Source of the DNA: Nymphaea colorata
Lineage: Eukaryota; Streptophyta; Magnoliopsida; Nymphaeales; Nymphaeaceae
Reading direction: 5' to 3'
Assembly: GCF_008831285.2 (NCBI RefSeq)
Contig: NC_045138.2
Coordinates: forward strand, 39,609,115 to 39,673,114
DNA length: 64,000 nucleotides
Shown here: piece by piece, positions 37,701 to 48,436 of the stretch
How positions within the stretch are numbered: the first letter of the stretch is position 1
Layout: each line of letters starts with the position of its first letter
The notes under the pieces: model-generated
Told to the model about the DNA's origin: nothing
What the model saw: only the letters and a program-made list of their open reading frames with translations
The model's database searches: none
Translations under genes and position numbers: made by a program

Positions 37701-38715
37701 TCATCCATCGACTCATTGGCTCTCGCTCTCTCATCTTCTGCCGTTGAATCGCGTTGCTTCTTCTTCTTCATCTTCTTCGTTCTTTAATTTTGCCAACTTG
37801 TTGGCGGTTTCTTGCTCGAGCTGAAGTGACTCCTCGGGTTCTTTCTTCAGTTTCCGAGCTCCGTAGATTGGTTTCCTACGACCACGTGTTGCTCTTTCGT
37901 TTCATATCCTCCCGTTTGTTGGGGGAGTGGGTTTCTGAACTCCGAAGTGACGTTGATCGGATTCACCAACAGGTAACGTTTGTTCCCACTGCTCTGAACT
38001 CGCGTGAGGTTCTTCACAGCCGGAAAGCGGTCCTTAATTTCCCCCTTTTTCTTCTCTGCGACTGTTTACTTTTAGAGAATTTTCATGGCTTTTGTCCTTT
38101 GTCCTTTTCCTTCTGCTTCTGCTTCTCAGAGGCGACGCCTGAACTACCAACTTCCTCTTTTCGCTTGAGAAGTCCTTCGGGCTTCGGTGATTCGTGTTGT
38201 GTTCGTCCCTTTTCTTCTCCTCTCTTTCTGAAGGCCTCGTCCTGTTCCGTGCCGTTCTGTCGCCCGCCATGGTGTCTCTCTGAGTGCCATTTTGTCTTTT
38301 TGCCGTCAGCCTTTTGTTTCTTCTTGATCCCGTTCGTTTCCTGAAACTCTACTTTCGCGGTCGCGCTGTGCTCGCTGAATACGGGAATCTTCTGGGAATT
38401 TTCCTTTTCTCTTATTTGGGTTTGAATGGAATTCATAGAGTGAGAAGGAATTCCCGGGGAAACTTCTGTCTCTTTTGAGAACATTATTATTCTGGATGGG
38501 TGCCGTGGTGGCCCCCCAACCATTTATAATGAAACAAAAGGGAGAAGACCATAACAGAACTAGCGGAAAAAATGCCTTGTTTTGATATATGTATGTAACC
38601 TTCCGATCGTTTTGGTCTTTCAGGCTTGGAGAAGTGTCCGTAGATCCGAAACTGTGAAACAGAAAAACTCTATCTTGGAGTAGAAATCCGTAAGGTTCCT
38701 AGCCAGCAAGGACCG
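37700..38715 (+). other. 5' UTR of the GH3/JAR1-like gene, with an intron
   Basis: A CT-rich leader runs to 37972 (CAACAG), followed by a GT-AG intron 37973-38623 (acceptor TCTTTCAG) and a second leader exon 38624-38715 up to the ATG. No ATG occurs in either leader exon, so there is no uORF. A G-box CACGTG sits at 37883-37888, a site type bound by MYC2-class bHLH factors of jasmonate signalling. The intron is inferred from good consensus sites, not from transcript data. Confidence 0.6.
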
Positions 38716-41700
38716 ATGTTGGATAAGGTCGGAGCATTCTGTCAGGAGAAGGTAATAGAGGAGTTTGAGGCGAAGTCTAGGGACGCCGGAAAGGTTCAGG
38801 ATAACACTCTCTGGAGGATTCTCCATGAGAATGGTCAATCAGAGTACTTGCAGAAATGTGGTTTGGGGGGGAGGACTGATCCCGAGAGTTACAGGGCATA
38901 TGTCCCGCTCGTGACTCATGCGGATTTGGAGCCGTATATTCAGAAGATCGTTAATGGGGAGAATAAGTCTGCTCTCACAGAGAAACCAATCTCTACCATA
39001 TCTCTCAGGTTCCTTTATTCTCTTAGTTTCGGTTGCTCCCCTCTTTGTTGGTGCATTGATTTATAGCACTATTTACTGTATAATTCTCAAACTTTTACTG
39101 CTTTGTCGCAGCTCCGGGACGACGCAGGGGAGGCCCAAGTTTTTGCCTTTCAATGATGAGCTTGTGGATAACACCATGCAGATATACCGGACGTCATTTG
39201 CTTACAGAAACAGGCAAGTTCTTCCCTACCAACACGAACTTTTTGCCGGTACTGTCTCCATCCGGCTTCTTGCTTCATCTGCTGCTGTTATACGCACACT
39301 TGCAGTGCCATTAAATGGGCTTTCTTCATGCAAGCGCAAGATTCAGTTTGTTTTCCTTTGCGTGGTTAACCGTTCCTTTCATGGAATGATCTCTTTCTTT
39401 GGAGTGAATGTGAAAAGAGTTCCGAAAATCGCGTTCCTTCTTTCCGGGACTGCGTGGTTCCTCGTTTTGCTTTCCTGCAAGTACACAGAAAGAAACGAAA
39501 AACCTTTCATTGTTGAAAGACAAGTCCTCTGAGCGGAGGTGTTCTCTTTTCCGCGTTCTTGTGAGGCTACACATAGTGCGAGTACCTCCTCTGAGAGTCT
39601 GAGAAGATGCTGGACGATCTTTTGGCTACTACCTCTCTTTACGTGTTCAACTCCGGCACTTTTCCCAAAATGCGCGATTATGTTCTCTGTTAACACGCAG
39701 AACTCACTTTTCCTCCATTTGTTTTTGCTGATTCTTCTATGTTACTGTGATTACCCTTTTTGACAAAGGAAAAACTTCTTATCTATTTAAAATTTGAGGA
39801 AGAGTTTCTGTTTATGTGTTCACTGTGGGAGAATCGTACAGGCTACAGCGTGATCATCTCCGCCAAGATATGATACAAGGCATTGGCTACTGAAACATTG
39901 GACTTTCCCCATAAGTTTTTCATGGTTCTGTCACTTCCGTCGTGGTTTTGCAGTTTGGGATCCTTGTACCTTGCACAAGAAATACACTATTTTCCTGCAG
40001 GACTGCAGTAGGTTGGATTTTTTTTTTTTTGCACTATGACTGCCTCTTCTCCAGCATAGATAAAGGATATGTCTGACCTGTATGATTGATTCACAACGTG
40101 ATCTGACAGTCATGAATGCTTGTAATTCGTGCTGGTCCATACGACTATGAAATGTGTTGTCAGATTTGAGTTCGTAACAGATAGCCCTTTCCAGTGTTCA
40201 TGGCGTCACTTGTTTGGGCATGCTTTCTTTTCCGCTTGATCTGCTGCTAATTTAGTGGGGAATTCTTAAGATGCTTTTCTTACTACAGTAGCTCGCTCTT
40301 TTACCATCTCATGTAGTAAGCACCATTTTCATGTCTCAGCTAGTTCTGTCTCATCTTCTAATGCCTTGTTTCTTTGGAATCTACAGAGAATTTCCGATCA
40401 AGAGTGGAAGGGCCTTGCAGTTTATCTACAGCAGCAAGCAGTTCAAAACAGAGGGGGGTCTCTTAGCAGGCACTGCTACAACCAATGTGTACAACACCGA
40501 TCAGTTCAAGGCGACGATGAAGGATATACTGTCGCAGAGTTGCAGCCCGGATGAAGTCATATTCGGAGCTGACTACAAGCAATCTCTGTACTGCCACCTC
40601 TTGTGTGGGCTCATCTATTCCGATGAGGTTCAGTTCATATCTTCCACATTCGCTCACGGCATCGTCCATGCTTTCCGAACATTCGAGCAAGTCTGGGAAG
40701 AACTATGCGAGGACATAAAAGAAGGCGTCCTCAGCAGCCGAATCACCATCCCATCGATGCGGATTGCCGTCTCCAAAATCCTGAAGCCCAGACCTGAATT
40801 GGCGGCCACCATTCGCCGGAAGTGCAGCAGCTTGAACAACTGGTATGGACTAGTCCCTCAGCTCTGGCCCAATGCCAAGTACATCTATGGCATCATGACA
40901 GGTTCAATGGAGCCTTATCTGAAGAAACTGAGGCATTACGCCGGCGATTTGCCCTTGTTGAGTTCCGATTACGGATCATCGGAGGGATGGATTGGTGCCA
41001 ATGTCAATACACGAGCGCCCCCTGAGGAAGCAGTGTTCACCGTGCTTCCAGATATCGGTTACTTTGAGTTCATTCCTCTGAGAAGAGACGTTGGCAGTGA
41101 AGAAACAAATTTAACAGCAGCTTTGGCTGTCTATAACGAATTTGAACCTGTTGGTCTTACGGAAGTTAAGGTCGGGGAAGAGTATGAGGTCGTCGTCACT
41201 AATTTTGCAGGTAAAGGTCCTCCATTACCGATGCTTTTAAGCGCATTTATTCCTAGAGCAAAAGTTTCCTGTTACTGTATATATCATATTAGGAACAGCG
41301 TTTGCATCATGAGTTGTCTTTCGGTTTAATTAATAGCTCGATACGTTCTTATTCGCTACATGTTGGCAAGTAGGAATCATATTCCTCCATGCTTCCTCTG
41401 CGTTGGCTCCCCAAAAGCTCTTTCAGACACGAGCAGTAGCGGCCATGATTGCTCTGTCATTACTTTTCCATTGGTTTTGTTGTCTCCAACTTCTCATGTG
41501 CTTTACTCACTACTCGCTGGAGTGAGGACAGTCGTTTTCTTTTCGTGGAACAAAGCGGATCCTTTTTCCTTTCTTTTAAGTATCTCTCATACCAAATTAG
41601 GTTTTCTCACTTTTCGCTTTTCTGTTTCTCTAATGTGTTCTTTCCATAGTGTTCTAAATCTTGCAAATACAAGATTATATACATTAGCACTGTGTCCTCA

Positions 41701-42753
41701 ATCTATTGTATGTCTGTATTAACAATTAATAATTTGATTATAGTAATTTATTTCAAAGGACCGTACGATTGGACGAATTATTAGGTAGGGAGTCATGGTC
41801 CACCGTCGGCCATTGTAGAATGGTAGGATGCATTTTAAAAATGGAGTCCCGCGAGACACAGATGGATGGAAAACTGCACACGCTAGGAAGAAGAACAAGT
41901 GTCAAAAAATGGTATAATTTGAAGAAGAGATATTTAATACGCCACTTTCCACTGATGCGCCATATTCCTTTAACAATGATGTCGGCATGACCTTGGCTTC
42001 GTTATTTATTTGTCCAACTTTCCTATGGAAAGCGGGTCGCTGATTTGTTTGTGGTTGGGCATATTATTTGAAGTCCTTTTGACTGCACATATTTAGATTT
42101 ATGAATGATAATTAAATATGAGTAGGTGTAAAAATTAGAGATTAATCCAGATATGTGGTGATATTATAGGAAAGAAAGTAATCTTCCAATGGTTTATTGT
42201 TCTTTGTCCAGGTTTATACCGATACAGGCTGGGGGATGTGGTGAAGATAAAGGGTTTCTACAACTCCATTCCGCAGCTGCAATTCATATGCCGGAGGAGT
42301 CTCCTTCTCACCGTGAACGTGGACAAGAACACGGAGAAGGACCTGCAATTGGCGGTGGAGCGGGCGGCGGAGCTGCTGGCCAAGGACATGGCGGAACTGG
42401 TTGATTTCACGAGCTACGTCGACATGACCAGCGATCCCGGCCACTACGTCGTCTTCTGGGAGATCAACCAGGAAGCCAGCGAGTCCACTCTCCAGGACTG
42501 CTGCTGCTGCATGGACCGGTCGTTCTTGGATGCCGGCTACATCAGCTCCCGCAAGTCGAAGACGATCGGAGAGCTGGAGCTCAAGATCCTGCAGAGGGGC
42601 ACGTTCCACCGGATTCTCGACCATTACCTGAACCTCGGCTCCGCCGTCAGCCAGTTCAAGATGCCCCGCTGCATCGGCGCTTCCAACCAGGCAGTCTTGG
42701 AGATCCTCAAGAACAGTGTGACCAAGAGCTATCTCAGCACTGCGTTTGGTTGA
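38716..42753 (+). CDS. JAR1: GH3 acyl-acid amido synthetase, JAR1-like (jasmonoyl-amino acid synthetase)
   Basis: Coding exons are 38716-39008, 39112-39213, 40387-41210 and 42212-42753, giving 586 aa (JAR1 is about 575). The ATP/AMP-binding motifs of the ANL superfamily are present: SSGTTQG at residues 98-104, YGSSEGW at 327-333 and YRYRLGD at 409-415. GH3 enzymes adenylate a small acid and join it to an amino acid in the cytosol. Stretches such as CGLGGRTD, LYCHLLCGLIYS and YGIMTGSMEPYLKKLRHYAG resemble Arabidopsis JAR1 and rice JAR1 more than the auxin-conjugating group, so jasmonate-isoleucine synthesis is the likely role. GH3.10/DFL2 is the alternative close relative. Intron 2 (39214-40386) has a GC donor (AACAG|GCAAGT) and an AG acceptor; only this junction keeps the conserved RNREFPI frame. 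The ATG is the first one in the spliced leader. Confidence 0.93.
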
Positions 42754-44103
42754 ACACTCCAACCACACCTACCTACCTTCTCCTCCTCTGGTCTCTGTTC
42801 TGCATCTTGTATTAACTTCTTCTGTAATGGCTTCCCTAATGTTGGGTGTTTATCTTTCTGAAGATCGCCACTGTCCTCTATACGGCTTTTATCTTACCAT
42901 GAGCACTGACAGTGCTGCCATCCATCTTCTGTACTGCTGTAATGCTCCTTTGTGTCATGGAGGAATCGTCCTGCTCCCTCCTCCTCTTCTGTATAATTTT
43001 CACCTGCAAGCCTATCTCTGATGAAATTGAAAAAAAAAAAATTGTAAGTTTATATATACAGTGAACGATGGCAGAAGTAGCAGGCTTGCATCAGATGGGG
43101 AGCGCCCAAACTGAACCAGATCAATGGCGCCCCTCGTGGACTTCTCCCTCCATGGAAGAAAAGAAACCAGTTTCTCTTGAACATCTTATCTTAACACGTT
43201 TCAAAGCCCAATTAGTGAAAGAAGTTGGGTGATGATTAATACTAACAAAAATAAAGAGAAAATTTGAGATGACTAGCTAAAAATTTAGGCGTATGTGCGC
43301 TCAAACCATTGTTAGGCAAGTTCACTATAGTATTTTAGACGCAAAATCGGATCTAGATAGTACAATTTGATTATGGTATGTACCATTGCTATTGCTAATA
43401 ATTTCACGTAACCCTTTTTGGTAGACATTCCAAACTGCTTTGATGCTTCCACTTTATCTAATATCAATTAAAAATCCGTTTTTCACACACCGAGTTTCTG
43501 CTCGGCCCCGGCCACTTGGGTACTTTTTTCTGCCTCGAACTATGTCTACATCGCACATCAGATCAAGAAAAATTTAACATTGCAAATCTTAATATCAACT
43601 TTTAGAAAATAAAAGGATAACGGACATGTCGGTGGCCTTGGGGCTGATGGAACTATAGGAATACTCTCCAACCTTAAGAAAGTGAATGAATAAAAACAGA
43701 TAATCCAAGCACCGATGTAAGAACAAATCATCCTTTTTCACAAAGTGAGACGAAGACAATAATACCGGTCACCCACTGTCCCCTGTAAGATTATGGAACT
43801 CATGATGAGCTTTTCAACTTGAAGGGACGTCTTGTTCATGGCATTTCAGAAACGGAAGACAAACACCATGAGGAAAAGACTCTTCACTGGCACGACAAAA
43901 GAACCACAGTACTAGTGAACCAATGTGTGACCTTCACTGACGTTAGAGACAGCTCGCTTCAATGAAGCGATCATTAATGGAACGCTTACAAGTTGCATAG
44001 CAGACGTTACTTAAAATACATCACCATATTTAAAATACATCACCATCAACTCAAGGGGATATGTGGTGAACAAGAAATAAAAAAAAAAAGAAAAAGAAAT
44101 TAA
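42754..44103. other. GH3 3' flank and intergenic
   Basis: The first 300 or so bases after the stop are CT-rich and are probably 3' UTR; an A-tract at 43029 follows. No canonical AATAAA is close by. The rest is AT-rich spacer without a recognised gene. Confidence 0.4.
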
Positions 44104-44232
44104 AGGCTGTTTGGGATTGAAAACAATAATATGCTATTGTTTAAAAAGTGTTTCGTGAATTTATTTTATAAATCAGATGCATGTACATGAAACAATTAAC
44201 ATACTGCTACTTACTTGTTCTGAACAAGCTCT
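44104..44232. mobile_element. Diverged Tourist-like MITE
   Basis: The left end AGGCTGTTTGGGATTG and right end (inverted) AGAGCTTGTTCAGAAC are related, and TAA flanks both sides (44101-44103 and 44233-44235). Shorter and more decayed than the copies at 32395 and 34328. Confidence 0.45.
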
Positions 44233-44235
44233 TAA

Positions 44236-45470
44236 GGTTCAACGAGGCTGACATAGTTTGAGTTTCTTTAAATCCCCTTGAACAACTATGATTCTCGCCA
44301 GCTTCTATTCTGGCAACAATACGATGTTCCTCTTTCATTTGATAATAGTTTGTTGTTGTTCCACTAAGCTTTCTAAAAACTGCTGCAAATTTATACAGAC
44401 TTAACGAGAAAATCCCTTCATCCTAAGGATATCACATCAGGTGTATCATAAAAGGGCTTCATGCCGAACCATCGCGAATGGTGCCGCCCCTGGAGAGAGC
44501 TGTCAAAATGTAGGAGACAGGACTGGCCAGGGAGATGCTCATCCCACTGTCAAATCAACATTCGTTTGGCCTTTTGGAAAAGCAAGGGCTCTCAACAGGC
44601 TGGTCGCTCACTGTAATGATTTCAGGTCGGTAGATCTTTAACACCAAAATTTATTTCATGGAAGTCGGCATTGGACTCACTCTCTCTCCGCCAGGACCCA
44701 CTACATCCACTTGGTCAGTCCAGAAGAGGGAGTTGATCAATCACATCATCTCGTGTTGGCTATGTGTCTTTCTGCTTGATGTATGTTTCATTTACAGGTT
44801 TGAGACTTTCTTCTCATCTTTCCTTCTTCAAGGTCCACTATGTTGGTCGTGGGCAGGTAGATTTTCTAGGGCTCTAGCCACCTACCAAACAAGTCCTTTT
44901 GCTTGGACTTGAAACTAGAAGTGAACTGATCTGCAGTTAGCCCATTGAGTTGTGAAACTTATTTATAAATGGCTGGCAAACTTGTCGAGACTCGGAAAAA
45001 CAAGTTCGATCGCGACGTGAAATTGGCGGTGTGCTGTTCACAATATAAGCTTTAAGTCTTTTAAAGTGATCATACTGATGTATATTTAGCAAATATTTGT
45101 ACAAGTCAGTGTAAGTCTATAAAGGTTGAAGTTACCAAATATGTGTGAGTGGGTCTCTGCAAGCAACTCATGCCGACTCATAAAAGCCTGTATCAATAAT
45201 AAAGTACGTCTACTTGAAGTCTAGCGTTCTGCTGCAATGAGTTCCAGGCGTTGATTTGCAGCAGCAGAAGCAGCCTTTCTCTATTTTCCTCGCTATCTAT
45301 CTAGCTATCAATCTATCCATCGATCGATCTACAATGAGTTCCAGGTGAAATGGTTGTTTGTTCCCTTAACCACAGAATAATTAATCCAACAAATCTGGAA
45401 TGCTTAGACATGTTTGTTTGTGCTTTATTATTCTGCTGTCACTTGTTTGGTTCTTGACACCTGTTCCCAA
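44236..45470. other. Intergenic, no recognised gene
   Basis: Small ORFs at 44.44-44.91 kb (66 and 84 codons) show no family resemblance. Short CTAT/GATC runs occur at about 45292-45332. Confidence 0.4.
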
Positions 45471-45682
45471 CAGGGGCGGAGTCATGATTTTTTTTAAGGG
45501 CGGGCCAAATGGAGGTTGGATTTTTTGGGTTTGATTTGGGTGGGGCCAAATTGAACGCACAACCAAAAAATACATAGGGCAACAAAATTTTTTTATTTTT
45601 TATTTTTTACAATGTATTTTTTTTTTCAATTCATTAGGGTGGGGTCATAGCCTAAGCGAGCCCTCCCCTCCCTCGGCCCCTG
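45471..45682 (+). mobile_element. hAT-like MITE with perfect 8-bp target duplication
   Basis: A 212-bp element from CAGGGGCGGAG to CTCGGCCCCTG (inverted: CAGGGGCCGAG), flanked on both sides by GTTCCCAA (45463-45470 and 45683-45690). It has no coding capacity. It is the best-preserved copy of the family in this window and defines its termini. Confidence 0.85.
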
Positions 45683-45690
45683 GTTCCCAA

Positions 45691-48436
45691 AGCAGGGGCG
45701 TTACTGGTCCGGACATTTTCTTCTATCAAATGTTCTCCTTGTCTCAATCTCCTCACAACCATTGAAAGGGTGTCCGCTATGAATAAATTTATGTTCTTGA
45801 AACACCTCCCGCTAGTTGTTTCCTAAGTTGATTGTAGATATTGTTGACTCTTTACATTAAAATCTGATCAGACTTCTCAAATCCCCGAGGTTATAAGCAT
45901 CGTTGGGTGGCCATGATTTTTTTTATCTGCACGTCCCTGGTTCTCCTCCTTCATGATTTATCACCTCGCGCTCTTCAATCATTTGCGTGAAAAGTGGTGT
46001 TGACTAGCATGAGAGAGGGAGTGTGCTGCTGTTAGTTCGCAAGGCCATTTCGAGGAAGAAAACATAAAACAGGTATTTTCTAAATTGATGAAGTATATTA
46101 TTAAATAATATTAAAACATATTCAAAACACGTGAAGCTCTTCTATGAGTGGCTTCTTGTGTGCGTAGAGAGAGGAGGGAGGAGGATGGGTTTATTTTTTC
46201 TCTTTTTATCATTTTTTCCTCTCCACAACCATCATCGAGATGATGTCATAGGAAATACGGAAAAATGTGTTTAACCAAACCTATTCTGAGATTGGTTTAT
46301 CATACCTTTTGTCATTTGACAGTTTTTACTCATTTTCTTTCATGATCTGCCTTATAGCATGAATCAAAACTAAGAATAGCTGGTCAGCCACCTTGTTGCA
46401 TAGACGATATAAAATAATGCTTTTAAATATAAAATATATTTTTAGTAATAAAATATTTAGTATTAATAATAAAAATTTGTATTTAAAAGTTATCGAACCG
46501 GATCAGACCCCCATTGGGCAGACTTGAGCCCGGTTTCTTGGGTCCAGACCGGGCCAAGTACCTGCCGGTGGCCTGACCCAGGTATAACTACAAATAGTGG
46601 GATTACAACACTCTAATTAACAGGTCAGGTGCACTGTACCCTATTCAACGAAGAGTTCAGACATCTTTTTGAAGTGGTGGGGTTGTTATGAATCAATAAC
46701 AGTTTATATATATTTTAAATTATTGTTATAAGATTTTCAAATCAATCTTTTGAATTATGTTTTGCTTTTAAAACTCATCTTACATGTCAAAAGTACCTTT
46801 TTTTGTTTTGATTTATATGTTCTTAAGCATATTACATCTGCATAATTATTTTGGAAGAACATGTGAAAAGTATAAAATCGTAAAATCAATCCCAAAATGG
46901 TACTGATTTAATGCATTTCCTAAGTGAGAGAATTCACAAGGATATGCGTATGTATCATTCCATGTAAATGGAACAGGGTCTAGCTAATGGGTCGTGTCAG
47001 CGAATCAGATTTATATGGTTAAATGTGATCTTGATATGGGCGCTCGGGATTTTCTCCATCATCTCACTGAAGACGTCATGAGCTCAGAACAGATTTTCCG
47101 ATCATTTTGGTTGAAAGAAGGGAACTCATTAACCCCAAAAAAAAAAAAAACATATCATCTTACCTGAATAATGCCATAAGTATAAGTTAATGCCATTCAA
47201 TGAAGACTTTTTTCCCTAGGGCATCTGATCCTCGCAAGAGTTGCAAGGTATAGAACCCTTTTTCACTTTCAAGAGGAAAAGACGGCGAAAAAGAGTCGAT
47301 AAGGGCAGCACACTTCCAGGCTTCCAGCAATAAAAAAATGCCCTAAAAGACAGTATAAAACTTCAGTCACGGAACCAGGTGATTCAGTGAAAGGTGTTAA
47401 AATTCGAAGGACCCAAATATGATAATGCCAGCCCCATTTCCCAGCTGGGTGCTAAAATCACGTAGCACTCCCACGATAAACGCCCTTTGGTAGACATTGT
47501 TTGTCTCGCTTGTTTGAAGGGGTATGGACCTTTAAGGACTCGAAACTTTTTTGTTTAACATTTCAAATCTCAAAGTAGACTCTCTTGTACACGCTGATGC
47601 CTTGTTGGGGGGTGTTCGCCTTCCCCAAAAACTCAACTCAAGCAAAGATAAAGCACACCCACTACAGCAACCACCCCACCGCCTAAGCAGGCAGTAGCAC
47701 AACTAAGAGAATAATGAGAGTCAGCATCAGTTGGATTCCCATAGATACTATTCCCTCCAATTACAAAAGATGGCATATTCCCTTGAATTACAAAAGATGG
47801 CACTACTTTGGAGTTTGATGAAAACAACCGCAAATTCACTAGTCGACACTCCTGTCAAGTTGACGAAAATAACCGTAACCTAAATCCTGGAGGTAGAAGA
47901 AACTAAAAGAGGATTTCAGCCTCTGATTCCCTCCACTCACCCAAAGCATTTGAAAGGAAATAAAAATAAAAGAACAAATGAATCCACGAGTGAGAGAATA
48001 CTAATAAATATTTGCAAGAGATTAGCATCATTTCATCTCTGAACAAAATCATCGTTTTAAAGCAAATGAGAATGGAATTCTGTTTTTGCTTCGACTGATC
48101 ACCTGCAGTTGTACGATGATAATATTTTGCTAGGTCAAGACCGTTTAACAACTCAAGGAGGAAGTCCAAGAGAATAGTCTAGCTCGACTACAAGTGCAGG
48201 AGGGACTGGTAAAGGGTATGGCAGGATCAAACGACTCACAAGTCAAAACCATAGCCCCAAAGCATGTCATCAACAATACAGAGTCTTCGCAATTCCAAGC
48301 AAGTTCTCGATCAACAGTGAACCAACAAGATCTCTGCAGTAAGTGACGCAACTTTAGGTCCAGAAAACATAAAAACATAAATACTGCACAATATATCAAC
48401 CTTACTCCATTTAGAGTTCTAGTTTAACGAATTGAA
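45691..48436. other. Intergenic, then 3' flank of the MORF8-like gene
   Basis: AT-rich spacer. A 68-codon minus-strand ORF at 47633-47839 contains a 16-bp internal repeat and a Gly/Val-rich end but matches nothing known. Sequence between about 47.9 and 48.44 kb probably includes the MORF8 3' UTR; no clear polyadenylation signal was found. Confidence 0.4.

Noticed and set aside
37754-38344. 196-codon plus-strand ORF upstream of the GH3 start
   Set aside because: It begins at TTG, not ATG, spans the 5' UTR and its intron, and has a CT-rich-derived Leu/Ser/Phe composition.
38918-39532. 204-codon plus-strand ORF in the GH3 gene
   Set aside because: It is out of frame with the conserved GH3 exons and runs through introns 1 and 2.
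42214-42768. 184-codon minus-strand ORF
   Set aside because: It is antisense to the last GH3 exon, whose GC-rich third positions remove stops on the opposite strand.
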